Assembly (NCBI GenBank): GCA_963693035.2
Contig: CAXMMQ010000003.1
Location: 496,001 to 560,000, forward strand
Reading direction: 5' to 3'
Length of the DNA: 64,000 bases
DNA from: Lichenicoccus sp963693035
GTDB taxonomy: Bacteria; Pseudomonadota; Alphaproteobacteria; Acetobacterales; Acetobacteraceae
A program made the translations under genes and the position numbers. Below are positions 17,743 to 26,106 of the stretch, piece after piece (position 1 is the stretch's first letter; every line of letters begins with the position of its first letter). Below the pieces are notes generated by a model. The model was not told where the DNA came from and did not search any database. It saw only the letters and a list, made by a program, of their open reading frames with translations.

Positions 17743-18698
17743 GCGAAACCGTCGCGGTGGTAGGTGGCGGCGCCTGGGGCATCGGGCTTGCGATCCAGGC
17801 AGCGCACGTGGGTCATGCGGTGACCCTGTGGACGCGCTCGCCGCAGCAGCGGCAGGCCGACGGCAGCCTGCCGCGCCTGCCCGGCATCACGCTGCCACGC
17901 GGCGTCGGCCTGACCACCACCCTGCCGACCTCGGCGCGGGTCGTGCTGCTCTGCGTTCCGGTGCAGCATCTGCGCGCGGTCGCGGGCGGGATCAGCTCGC
18001 GGGCGCCGCTCGTCGCCTGCTGCAAGGGGCTGGAGCGCGGCACCCGCCTGCTGCCGCTGGAGATCCTGGCCGAGCTGCATCCCGGGATGCCGCTCGGCGT
18101 GCTGTCCGGCCCGAATTTCGCGCATGAGGTGGCGCAGGGGCTGCCGGCCGCTGCCGTGCTCGCCTCCGCCGACGCGGCGCTGGCGGCTCATCTCGCCCGG
18201 CACGTCGCGAGTGAGAATTTCCGGATCTATGCCAGCAGCGACGTGATCGGCGTGCAGGTGGGCGGCGCGGCCAAGAACGTGATGGCGATCGCCGCAGGTG
18301 CCGTGGCCGGCGCCGGCCTGGGCGAGAACGCGCGTGCCGCGATCATCACCCGCGGCATCGCCGAACTGTCGCGCCTGATCGCGGCGCTGGGCGGACGGCC
18401 CGGCACCGCCGCCGGCCTGTCCGGGCTGGGCGACCTGGTGCTGACCTGCACCGGCGCCAGTTCGCGCAACTACAGCCTTGGCCTGGCCCTGGGGCGCGGC
18501 GAGCGCCTGGAGGCGATTCTGGCCGCACGCAGCACGGTCGCTGAAGGGGTGGAGACGGCGCCGGCGCTGGCGGCGCGCGCGGCGGCCCTCGGGGTCGGCG
18601 TGCCGGTGATCGAGGTGGTGGCGCTCCTGCTGGCCGGCGACCTCTCCCTGGACCAGGCCCGCGCCCTGCTGCTGTCGAGACCGACTGGAGTGGAGTGA
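17739..18698 (+). CDS. gpsA: Glycerol-3-phosphate dehydrogenase [NAD(P)+]
   Basis: Reduces dihydroxyacetone phosphate to sn-glycerol 3-phosphate for phospholipid synthesis. The Rossmann motif VAVVGGGAWGIGLA lies at the N-terminus; LSGPNFAHEVAQGLP and the catalytic-Lys segment GGAAKNVMAIAAG are intact, and LSGLGDLVLTCTG follows. Start at the ATGA overlap with rlmJ; 319 residues. The much longer open frame that begins at 17082 is antisense-frame read-through of rlmJ and was not used. Confidence 0.96.
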   Translation: MSETVAVVGGGAWGIGLAIQAAHVGHAVTLWTRSPQQRQADGSLPRLPGITLPRGVGLTTTLPTSARVVLLCVPVQHLRAVAGGISSRAPLVACCKGLERGTRLLPLEILAELHPGMPLGVLSGPNFAHEVAQGLPAAAVLASADAALAAHLARHVASENFRIYASSDVIGVQVGGAAKNVMAIAAGAVAGAGLGENARAAIITRGIAELSRLIAALGGRPGTAAGLSGLGDLVLTCTGASSRNYSLGLALGRGERLEAILAARSTVAEGVETAPALAARAAALGVGVPVIEVVALLLAGDLSLDQARALLLSRPTGVE

Positions 18699-18702
18699 CG
18701 CG

Positions 18703-19602
18703 ATGGTCCGATTGTCCATCCTGGGCACCCTCGCAATGGCGATCATCCCCGCGCTCGCCGATGCGGCCCCGCCCCCGACCCCGGTCGAGATCGTCGCGGC
18801 CGCGCCGTCCAGCGCCTGGAGCACGATCCCGCCCGACGAGCTGATGCTGCTGGACATCGCCGTAGGTCCTGCCGGGACAACTCGCAGGGTGACGATCCAG
18901 CTCGCTCCCGGATTCGCGCCGGCGCATGTGGCCAATATCCGCCGCCTGATCGCGGCGCGCAGCTTCGAGCAGACCTCGGTGGTGCGGGTGCAGGACGACT
19001 ACGTGGTGCAGTGGGGCGACGCTTCCAGGCCGCCGCCGCCGGGGCTGGTGGCGCATCCGCCGGCGGAATACCAGCGCGCGCTGCAGGGGCTCGCGATCAC
19101 GCCGCTCGCCGGGCCGGACGCCTATGCGCCCGCGGTCGGCTTCGCGCTCGGCTGGCCTGTTGGCTACGACCGTGCCTCGAACACTGCCTGGCTCGCGCAT
19201 TGCTACGGCATCGTCGGCGTCGGGCGCGACATGCCGCCCGACACCGGCTCCGGCGCCGAACTCTACGCCGTGATCGGCCAGGCGCCACGCCAGCTCGACC
19301 GCAACATCGCCCTCGTCGGTCGGATCATCGACGGCATCGACGTGCTCGACACGCTGCCCCGCGGCACCGCAGCGCTCGGCTTCTACGCCCAGGCCGCGCA
19401 ACGCACCCCGATCCGGCGCGTACGGCTTGCCTCGGAACTGGCCGCCGCCGGGCGTCCGTCCTGGCAGGTGATGCTGACGGGATCACCCGCCTTTGCGGCC
19501 TACGTCGCCGCACGTGCCAATCGTCGCGACCCGTTCTATGTGCGGCCGGCCGGCGGGGTCGATCTCTGCAACGTGCCCGTGCCGGTCCGCCGGCATCCCT
19601 GA
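18703..19602 (+). CDS. Exported cyclophilin-type peptidyl-prolyl isomerase
   Basis: A 299-residue protein with a Sec signal peptide (ILGTLAMAIIPALADA) followed by a cyclophilin fold: VTIQLAPGFAPAHVANIRRL, FEQTSVVRVQDDYVVQWGD, and the later segment ELYAVIGQAPRQLDRNIALVGRIIDGIDVLDTLPRG. Likely catalyses proline isomerisation in the periplasm during folding of exported proteins. It carries insertions relative to minimal cyclophilins, and the catalytic Arg of the FHRV motif reads VVRV here. It starts five bases after gpsA, with GGAG nine bases upstream of its ATG, so it closes the tsaD operon. Confidence 0.88.
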   Translation: MVRLSILGTLAMAIIPALADAAPPPTPVEIVAAAPSSAWSTIPPDELMLLDIAVGPAGTTRRVTIQLAPGFAPAHVANIRRLIAARSFEQTSVVRVQDDYVVQWGDASRPPPPGLVAHPPAEYQRALQGLAITPLAGPDAYAPAVGFALGWPVGYDRASNTAWLAHCYGIVGVGRDMPPDTGSGAELYAVIGQAPRQLDRNIALVGRIIDGIDVLDTLPRGTAALGFYAQAAQRTPIRRVRLASELAAAGRPSWQVMLTGSPAFAAYVAARANRRDPFYVRPAGGVDLCNVPVPVRRHP

Positions 19603-20281
19603 ACCACCGGCGTCGCTACGAAGAATAGTAGGGTTTTCCGCCCAGACGACGAACCGGAAGCGCACCGATGCCGGATGCGTCGGACCGCGTGCCGATGGGT
19701 CGCGGAGCATCGATGCACCGCTCTCCAAGGCAGCGGTGTTTCTCGCTCTTGCCATTGGCGCCGGCGCCCGTGCGTTCGAGCGGGTGCGCAGGGTTTCCTC
19801 CGCTATCGGCGGCCTGGAACATCATCCGATCGGCCTTGCTCCTCGATCGGATAAAAATGCTTGCCCTAACAAATAGGCAAAGACGTTTGCCGATGCACTT
19901 CGATCGGAAAAGTCTCTGCTGCGGGCGGTCGGAGACCTGCTGTTCCATATGCGGACGGAGCGCACCGATGTGTGCTTCGAGCTGGAGCGGCTCATCCTGG
20001 ACGCGCTGGGAGACGCGATCACCGTCGCGGCCGGGGTGCACGGTGCTCGCTGTCGCGATCGATGATGCGGGCGGCAGGAAAGCGCATCGTCTATGCCAGG
20101 AACCTGTGAGTCATCGAGAAAAGAGTGGGCAACATGTTCACCGGCCTGCCCATTGGCCAGCATGACCGCATGCCGGATGTCTCGATAGCCGTGGCGGGGA
20201 GCCCATGCCTCGCGCCGTCCAACACCTTGCTCGAGGGTCTTGGAGGCTAGCAGGCTGCCTGCGAGCCGTGGGTGGATCGGG
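19603..20281. other. 679-bp stretch without a convincing gene; possible decayed coding remnant
   Basis: No open frame here looks like a protein I recognise, and base composition is more even than in neighbouring genes. The most protein-like run is on the plus strand from about 19869 to 20063 (FADALRSEKSLLRAVGDLLFHM then LELERLILDAL-like), with charged amphipathic helices, but it is preceded directly by an in-frame TAG and has no start codon. It may be the tail of a broken gene. Confidence 0.35.
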
Positions 20282-20641
20282 TCAGGACCTCGCATCGTAT
20301 CGTTGCTGACTGGCAGTCACTTCTTCCATGTGGGTCTCCGCCCAGATCCGCAGCGCGTCCAGGGTGGCGGCGAGCGTCTGTCCCAGCGGGGTGATGGCGT
20401 ATTCGACCGTCACCGGCACCGTTGCGAACGCCCTGCGGCTGACCAGCCCATCGCGTTCCAGGGCCTTGAGGGTCTGGGAAAGCATCTTCTGGGAGATGCC
20501 CTCGATTGTCCGGCGGAGCTGGTTGAAGCGCACCGGGGCGTTGATCAGCAGCCCGAGCACCAGGACGGCCCATTTGTCGGCAATGCGATCGAGAATCATC
20601 CGTGTCGGGCAGACGCCGGAATATGGATCATGGACCAGCAT
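20282..20641 (-). CDS. HxlR-family (DUF24) transcriptional regulator with N-terminal Cys
   Basis: A winged-helix DNA-binding protein of 119 residues. Features are the N-terminal CPTRMILDRIADKWAVLVLGLL segment, the recognition region FNQLRRTIEGISQKMLSQTLKALERDGLV and the wing VEYAITPLG. Cys11 sits where HxlR/DUF24 sensors such as HypR and YodB hold their redox-active Cys. GGGGAA lies five bases before the ATG. It diverges from an NAD(P)-binding oxidoreductase, which is the normal arrangement for a regulator and its target. Confidence 0.92.
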   Translation of the reverse strand: MLVHDPYSGVCPTRMILDRIADKWAVLVLGLLINAPVRFNQLRRTIEGISQKMLSQTLKALERDGLVSRRAFATVPVTVEYAITPLGQTLAATLDALRIWAETHMEEVTASQQRYDARS

Positions 20642-20703
20642 GGCGGTTCCCCAGAGGTGACCAGGTAGGGCGACGGTGCCTTCTTTACACCAGCCAAGTC
20701 AAT

Positions 20704-20716
20704 CGACAGCTAGTCG
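20704..20716. promoter_or_regulatory. Short dyad CGAC-N5-GTCG between hxlR-type gene and oxidoreductase
   Basis: Four-base arms around five bases in the 103-bp divergent spacer, 29 bases before the oxidoreductase start. A weak candidate operator for the adjacent HxlR protein, judged by position only. Confidence 0.25.
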
Positions 20717-20744
20717 CTATTGGAAACCACAGTCGAGGCCTCTG

Positions 20745-21368
20745 ATGCATGTTGCCCTGATCGGTGCCACCGGGAATACCGGCTCGCGCATCCTCGCCGA
20801 ACTCCTCCGCCGCGGGCACTCCGTCACCGCCATCGCTCGCAACGTGGGCCAGGTGCCGTTATCGGCCGAAGTCGCGGCCAGGGCCGGCAATGTCTCGGAT
20901 GAAATCGGCCTCGCCGCCCTGCTCGAGGGCCACGATGCGGTCATCAGCGCCGTGCCGTTCACTGCGACCGAACCGGCAAGGCTGATTGCGACCGTGCGGT
21001 CGTCCGGTGCGCGCCGTTACGTCGTCGTGGGCGGCGCGGGAAGTCTCGAGCTCGCGGTGGGTCAATTCCCGCTGGGCCTGAAACTCATCGATGCGCCGAA
21101 CTTCCCGGAGGCATACAGGCAGGAGGCTGCCACAGGATGCACTTTCCTGGACCTGCTGCGCGACGAGGCCCGGCTGGACTGGACCTTTCTCTCACCGCCC
21201 TTGATGTTGGTTCCCGGCGAGCGGACCGGCATATTCCGCCTCGGTGCCGACCTGCTCCTGCAGAACGAGCAAGGCAGCAGCATCTCCTTCGAGGATTACG
21301 CTGTCGCACTGGTTGACGAGCTGGAGCACCCGGCACATTCCCGCAGGCGCTTCACCGTCGGATACTGA
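20745..21368 (+). CDS. NAD(P)H-binding oxidoreductase (atypical SDR, NmrA-like)
   Basis: A 207-residue Rossmann protein with MHVALIGATGNTGSRILAELLRRGHSVTAIAR, the standard dinucleotide-binding start of the NAD(P)H-binding/NmrA group, then GHDAVISAVPF and RYVVVGGAGSLE. No Tyr-x3-Lys pair is obvious, which is normal for atypical SDRs. Start at 20745 is chosen because GAGG lies six bases upstream; the frame from 20676 adds 23 unlikely residues. Probable role is quinone, flavin or electrophile metabolism under control of the adjacent HxlR regulator; the substrate is unknown. Confidence 0.88.
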   Translation: MHVALIGATGNTGSRILAELLRRGHSVTAIARNVGQVPLSAEVAARAGNVSDEIGLAALLEGHDAVISAVPFTATEPARLIATVRSSGARRYVVVGGAGSLELAVGQFPLGLKLIDAPNFPEAYRQEAATGCTFLDLLRDEARLDWTFLSPPLMLVPGERTGIFRLGADLLLQNEQGSSISFEDYAVALVDELEHPAHSRRRFTVGY

Positions 21369-21405
21369 AGTTCGGCGCGGCCGGTGCCTTCGCGCCAGCC
21401 CGAGA

Positions 21406-23034
21406 TCATCGCCGCGCCAGGAACGAGGTCATCCCGCACGGCGCTGCCGGCCCCAGCACGCGCACGTCCGACCGCGTGTAGTTCGCGCTGTGCGCCAGCG
21501 CGTCGCGGATCGCACCGAGCCCGGCATCTGGATCATAGACCCCGCTGATGGCGTCGGACTTCTCCGGCGTGTCCAGCACCATGACCAGGTCGGCACCGGC
21601 GCGCGCGGGACCGGCGGGGTCCCGCCTCGACATGTCGATCGAGGCCACGTCTGCCAGCACGCCGGCACGCACGAAGGCGGCCTGGATCTGGACGTGGTTG
21701 ATTGCAGCCGTGATGCCGTAGAAACGCACCACCGGCCGCTCTGCTCGGGCACGCGCCGCCCGGATCGGTTGCGAGAAGTCGCAGATCACGTTGTCGCGCC
21801 ACGAGTTGGTCAGCAGCGTGGTGCCGGTCAACTCGTTGCCGCCATCCGCCTGATATGGACCTGTGACGATCAGGCCGAGCATCAACACCGCCTGCACCGC
21901 CGCGACAGTGCCCATCGCGAGACCGAGCCTCGGACCACTGCCGGCGGCCAGGAACAGCGCCAGCACCGGCAGCGCACCCACCAGCAGACGCGTGTTCTGG
22001 TTGTTGCCGAAGATGTGCGGAAGCACCGTGAACGCGAGCATCAGGCCGCAGGCAATGCCGATGAACCGGTGCCGGTCGGACCAGCCGTCCGGCGATCGCA
22101 GCATCGCGCGGATCGCCAGCACGAGGACCACCGGCAGCAGCAGCAGGTCAGGCGATCCGACATCGCTATGCGCAAGTTCCGCCAGGTAGTTGCGGGCGTA
22201 GGTGAGCCCTCGCCCCGGCATCCGATCGAGCGGCCAGGTGGCTGCGAAGTGGGCGTAGGCGATGTAGCGCAACCCGTCATACGCATAGAACGGCCAGGCC
22301 ATCAGCGCCGCCACTAGCAGCACGGTGAGCAGACCGCTCCAGTTGCCGCGTCGCCAGGCCGACAGCGCCAGCATCGGTACGAACACCGCGGCCAGCGGGA
22401 TGAAGCTGAACTTCGCCAGCAGGCCGAGCCCGAGCGCCGCCCCCATGAGCACCGGCAGGTAGCGCGGGCGCACCGGCTCGGTCTCGCGCACAAGGCACCA
22501 TAGTGCGAGCGCGAGTGCCGGGATCAGCGCGGTCTCGGACATGAACTCCTCGCTGGCGCGCACCCAGATGGGAGCGACCGCGGCAAGCGCGGTTGCGCCA
22601 GCGGCCGGCGCCGCGCCGGACAACCGCCGGCCAGCATCGAACACCAGCAGCAGCGAGGCCATGAACAGCGAGAGCGTCAGCAGGCGGAAGGCGGCGTTGC
22701 TGTCGTGATGCAGCAGCACCAGCGGCAGCCCGAGGAAACGCACGCCCGGCGGCATCCAGCGATAATCGTTGAACAGCGCATCCCGCAGCGCCCCGCCCCC
22801 ATCCAGGCGCCCGACCAGCCCATCCTTGAGCGAAAGGTCGATGTACTGGATCTGGTCCCACCCGGTGATCCCCGGATGCAGCAGGATCCAACGCAGCGAG
22901 ACCGCAAAGACAGAGATCAGCACGAACACGAAGAGCCCGACCGACAGCGACCGCGTGTGCACGGGGCTGATTGCCCATGCCCGAGGCATGGCAGGCGCCC
23001 TCAGGCATTCGTCGAGAGGCGTCGATCCTTCCAT
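21406..23034 (-). CDS. GT39/ArnT-like polytopic glycosyltransferase family protein
   Basis: A 542-residue inner-membrane protein resembling dolichyl-phosphate-mannose-type (GT-C) glycosyltransferases. The first membrane segment (VGLFVFVLISVFAVSLRWILL) is followed by a periplasmic loop with an acidic residue in GWDQIQYIDLSL, where GT-C enzymes hold their catalytic Asp. Many further membrane helices follow, then a soluble periplasmic C-terminal part of about 130 residues. Donor and acceptor cannot be predicted. It lies 37 bases from the converging oxidoreductase and about 240 bases downstream of xylH on the same strand; a second ATG at 22989 is an alternative start. Confidence 0.75.
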   Translation of the reverse strand: MEGSTPLDECLRAPAMPRAWAISPVHTRSLSVGLFVFVLISVFAVSLRWILLHPGITGWDQIQYIDLSLKDGLVGRLDGGGALRDALFNDYRWMPPGVRFLGLPLVLLHHDSNAAFRLLTLSLFMASLLLVFDAGRRLSGAAPAAGATALAAVAPIWVRASEEFMSETALIPALALALWCLVRETEPVRPRYLPVLMGAALGLGLLAKFSFIPLAAVFVPMLALSAWRRGNWSGLLTVLLVAALMAWPFYAYDGLRYIAYAHFAATWPLDRMPGRGLTYARNYLAELAHSDVGSPDLLLLPVVLVLAIRAMLRSPDGWSDRHRFIGIACGLMLAFTVLPHIFGNNQNTRLLVGALPVLALFLAAGSGPRLGLAMGTVAAVQAVLMLGLIVTGPYQADGGNELTGTTLLTNSWRDNVICDFSQPIRAARARAERPVVRFYGITAAINHVQIQAAFVRAGVLADVASIDMSRRDPAGPARAGADLVMVLDTPEKSDAISGVYDPDAGLGAIRDALAHSANYTRSDVRVLGPAAPCGMTSFLARR

Positions 23035-23146
23035 CCATCCAATCCGGTAGTTCCGGAGAGGCTGGATGGCAGATCAATCAGCCCTTCGCAAAGAACCTTT
23101 AATGAGACCGCCGAGGCAATCCGAGAACGCGCTGCGGCGAGTCAGA

Positions 23147-23161
23147 GGCGCCAAAGGCGCC
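23147..23161 (-). terminator. Possible hairpin GGCGCC-TTT-GGCGCC downstream of xylFGH
   Basis: A perfect 6-bp stem with a 3-nt loop in the 237-bp gap after xylH and before the GT39-like gene. It lacks a following T-run, so any terminator role is weak. Confidence 0.3.
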
Positions 23162-23271
23162 GGTCTGGGGCGGCTGTCGAGAACCGGAGGGGAGCGGCCT
23201 TGGAAGCGCAGGCAGCCGCCCATCCTTAAGAAGAGGGATGACCGCAGTAGCGTGTTCTCGGACGGCCTCGC

Positions 23272-24483
23272 TTAGCGCTTGACGCTGGTGGCTATGTCCA
23301 GCCAAACCGCCAGCAGCAGGATCACGCCCTTCACGATCATCTGCCAGAAGGTGTCGACGCTCAGCATCGACATGCCGTTATCCAGGCTGGCCATGATCAG
23401 CGCGCCGATCAGCGCCCCGAACACGGTGCCGGAGCCGCCGCGCAGCGAGGTGCCGCCGATCACGCAGGAGGCGATCGCGTCGAGTTCCTGCAGGCTGCCG
23501 GCAGAGGGCGAGCCGGCGGCCAGGCGCGCCGTGGTGGTGATGCCGGCGAGTGCCGCCATCAGGCCCATGAGCGCGAACACCAGCAGCTTGATGCGCTGCA
23601 CGTTCACGCCAGACAGACGCGTGGCCTCGAGATTGCCGCCGATGGCGTAGATGCGACGGCCGAACACGGTGCGGCGCGCCATCAGGGTGAACACGCCGAG
23701 CAGCACCAGCAGCACCAGCACCGGCGTCGGCACGCCGCGATAGGAATCCACCGCATAGACGAAGCCGCCGATCGCGGCCGCCGCCGCGAACAGCTTGAGG
23801 CCGTCGAGCCAGAGCGGGGGCACCTCGAGTGCGTGGTGCTGGCGGCGGCCGCGGGCCTGCACCGAGACGAACACCAGCAGCGCCAGCACGCCGGCGGCCA
23901 GCACGTAGCCGATGATGTCCGGCAGGTAGCTCTGCCCGATCGCCACCAGTGGCGCGCTCGCCGGTGAGATGGTGACGCCGCCGGTGATGCCGAGCAGGAT
24001 GCCGCGGAACACCAGCATTCCCGCCAGGGTGACGATAAAGGAGGGTATGCCGAGATAGGCGACCCAGAAGCCGTTGAACATGCCAGCGGCGATGCCGAGC
24101 AGCATCACCACCAGCAGGGTGAGCGGCAGCGGCAACTGGTACGTGACGTCGAGGATTGCGGCGATGCCGCCGAGCAGGCCGAGCAGCGAGCCGATCGAGA
24201 GGTCGATCTCGCCCAGCACGATTACGAACACCATGCCCGAGGCGAGCATGCCGGTGATCGACATCTGGCGCAGCAGGTTGGAGAAGTTGCGCGCGGTCAG
24301 GAAGTCGCCGTCAGTGAGCTGCCAGAACAGCGCCCAGATCACCGCGACCGCCAGCACCAGAGCGAGGATCTTGTAGCGCGAGAAGGCGCCCTTCACGTGG
24401 TCGAGCTTCAGCCCGAAGCCGGGGTTGCGGGCGGGCGCGCTGCCCGCAGGGGCGGTCGTGGTGGCGAGGGCGGGCTTGTTCAT
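23272..24483 (-). CDS. xylH: D-xylose ABC transporter permease
   Basis: Membrane subunit of the XylFGH importer. The 403-residue protein is a BPD_transp_2-type permease: a basic cytoplasmic N-terminus, about ten or more membrane segments, the EIDLSIGSLLGL motif, and the C-terminal AIASCVIGGTSLRGGSGTVFGALIGALIM segment typical of ribose/xylose permeases. The central loop with RGRRQHHALEVPPLW is found in XylH rather than RbsC. It is the last gene of xylF-xylG-xylH, 36 bases after xylG. Confidence 0.92.
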   Translation of the reverse strand: MNKPALATTTAPAGSAPARNPGFGLKLDHVKGAFSRYKILALVLAVAVIWALFWQLTDGDFLTARNFSNLLRQMSITGMLASGMVFVIVLGEIDLSIGSLLGLLGGIAAILDVTYQLPLPLTLLVVMLLGIAAGMFNGFWVAYLGIPSFIVTLAGMLVFRGILLGITGGVTISPASAPLVAIGQSYLPDIIGYVLAAGVLALLVFVSVQARGRRQHHALEVPPLWLDGLKLFAAAAAIGGFVYAVDSYRGVPTPVLVLLVLLGVFTLMARRTVFGRRIYAIGGNLEATRLSGVNVQRIKLLVFALMGLMAALAGITTTARLAAGSPSAGSLQELDAIASCVIGGTSLRGGSGTVFGALIGALIMASLDNGMSMLSVDTFWQMIVKGVILLLAVWLDIATSVKR

Positions 24484-24519
24484 GGTGGTGACGGGTCCCT
24501 CAGCTCGAAAGCGGGCAAA

Positions 24520-26061
24520 TCATTCGGCGGCGTGGGAGTGGGCGGGCAGGATCGCGGCCGACAGCACCTGCTCCTGGGTGAGCCCGTCATTGACGAAGTT
24601 CCCGCGCAGCTCGCCCTCGCCGATCACCAGCACGCGGTCGCTGATGCCGAGCACCTCGGGCATCTCCGACGACACCATGATCACCGCGGTTCCGGTGCGG
24701 GCGAGCGCGAAGATCAGCTTGTAGATCTCGTACTTGGCGCCGACATCGACGCCGCGCGTCGGCTCGTCGAGGATCAGCACCTTGGGCGCCGGCGCCAGCA
24801 TCTTGGCGATCACCGCCTTTTGCTGGTTGCCGCCGGACAGGTTGGAGATCGGCAGGATCGGTGACGCGGTCTTGATGCGCATGCGGGCGATGTCGCGGCC
24901 GATCGCGTTCATCTCGGCAGCCTCGTTGATCAGCCCGCCGGGCGCGAACGAGTCCAGCACCGCCATGGTCATGTTCTGGCCAACGCCCATCTGCGGCACG
25001 ATCCCGTGCGCCTTGCGGTCCTCGGGCACCATGCAGATGCCGGCGCGCACCGCATCGCTCGGCGCCCGGATACGGAGTTGCTTGCCCCCGAGCCAGACGG
25101 TGCCTTCGCTGGTGCCCCGCCAGGCGCCAAAGATGGCGCTGACCAGCTCGGTGCGGCCGGCGCCGACCAGCCCGGCGATGCCGACGATCTCGCCGCGCCG
25201 GATCGCGAACGAGATGTCGTCCACGCGCTTGCGCTGGCGATTCTCCAGGTCCCACACAGTGAAGTTGCGGGCCTCGAACACCACCTCGCCGATCTCGTGC
25301 TGCTCGCGCGGGAACAGGTTGTTCATCTCGCGGCCCACCATCATGCGTATGATGTCGGCCTGGGTTAGCTGCGCCATCGGTGCCGAGCCCACGAAGGCGC
25401 CGTCGCGGATCACGGTGACACTGTCCGAGATCGCCTCGATCTCGTCGAGCTTGTGCGAGATATAGACGCACGCGGTGCCACGTCGCTTGAGGTCGCGCAC
25501 CAGGTCGAGCAGCACGTCGATCTCGCGCCGCGTGAGGGAAGATGTCGGCTCGTCGAGGATAAGCAGGCGGGCATTCTTGCTCAGCGCCTTGGCGATCTCG
25601 ATCAGCTGCTGCTCGCCGCCGGCGTAGTTGGAAACCGGCTTGGCCGCGTTGATGTTCGGCATGCGCAGGTCGTTGAGCAGCGCGGTGGCACGCGCGATCA
25701 TTGCGTCGAAATCGATCAGGCCGCTGCGGGTCTTCGGCTCGCGTCCGAGAAAGATGTTCTCGGCGACCGAGAGCTGCGGCACCAGCATCAGCTCCTGGTG
25801 GATGATGACGATGCCGGCATCCTCGGTCTCGCGCACCCCGCTCGCACGCAGTTCGTGGCCGTCCCAGAGGATCTCGCCCTGCCAGGTTCCGTACGGATAG
25901 ACCGCCGACAGAACTTTCATCATCGTCGACTTGCCGGCGCCGTTCTCGCCGCACAGTCCGACGCATTCGCCGGGCTTGACCGCGAGATCGATACCGTTGA
26001 GCGCGCGGACTCCCGAGAACTCCTTGATGATGCGTCGCATCTCCAGAAGATACTCGCTCAT
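24520..26061 (-). CDS. xylG: D-xylose ABC transporter ATP-binding protein (two cassettes)
   Basis: Double-cassette ATPase that powers XylH. The first cassette has Walker A GENGAGKST, a signature-like YAGGEQQLIEIAKAL and Walker B LLILDEPTSS. The second has the degenerate P-loop GLVGAGRTELV, signature LSGGNQQKAVIAK and Walker B LILDEPTRGVDVG. This layout is standard for carbohydrate-uptake type 2 ABC proteins. Start at MSEYLLEMRRI (26061); the upstream ATG at 26082 would add seven residues. The product has 513 residues. Confidence 0.95.
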   Translation of the reverse strand: MSEYLLEMRRIIKEFSGVRALNGIDLAVKPGECVGLCGENGAGKSTMMKVLSAVYPYGTWQGEILWDGHELRASGVRETEDAGIVIIHQELMLVPQLSVAENIFLGREPKTRSGLIDFDAMIARATALLNDLRMPNINAAKPVSNYAGGEQQLIEIAKALSKNARLLILDEPTSSLTRREIDVLLDLVRDLKRRGTACVYISHKLDEIEAISDSVTVIRDGAFVGSAPMAQLTQADIIRMMVGREMNNLFPREQHEIGEVVFEARNFTVWDLENRQRKRVDDISFAIRRGEIVGIAGLVGAGRTELVSAIFGAWRGTSEGTVWLGGKQLRIRAPSDAVRAGICMVPEDRKAHGIVPQMGVGQNMTMAVLDSFAPGGLINEAAEMNAIGRDIARMRIKTASPILPISNLSGGNQQKAVIAKMLAPAPKVLILDEPTRGVDVGAKYEIYKLIFALARTGTAVIMVSSEMPEVLGISDRVLVIGEGELRGNFVNDGLTQEQVLSAAILPAHSHAAE

Positions 26062-26106
26062 CCGCGCGCCCTCGCCAGTCAAGGCTGCGAAGTTGCAGCC
26101 GGTCCG

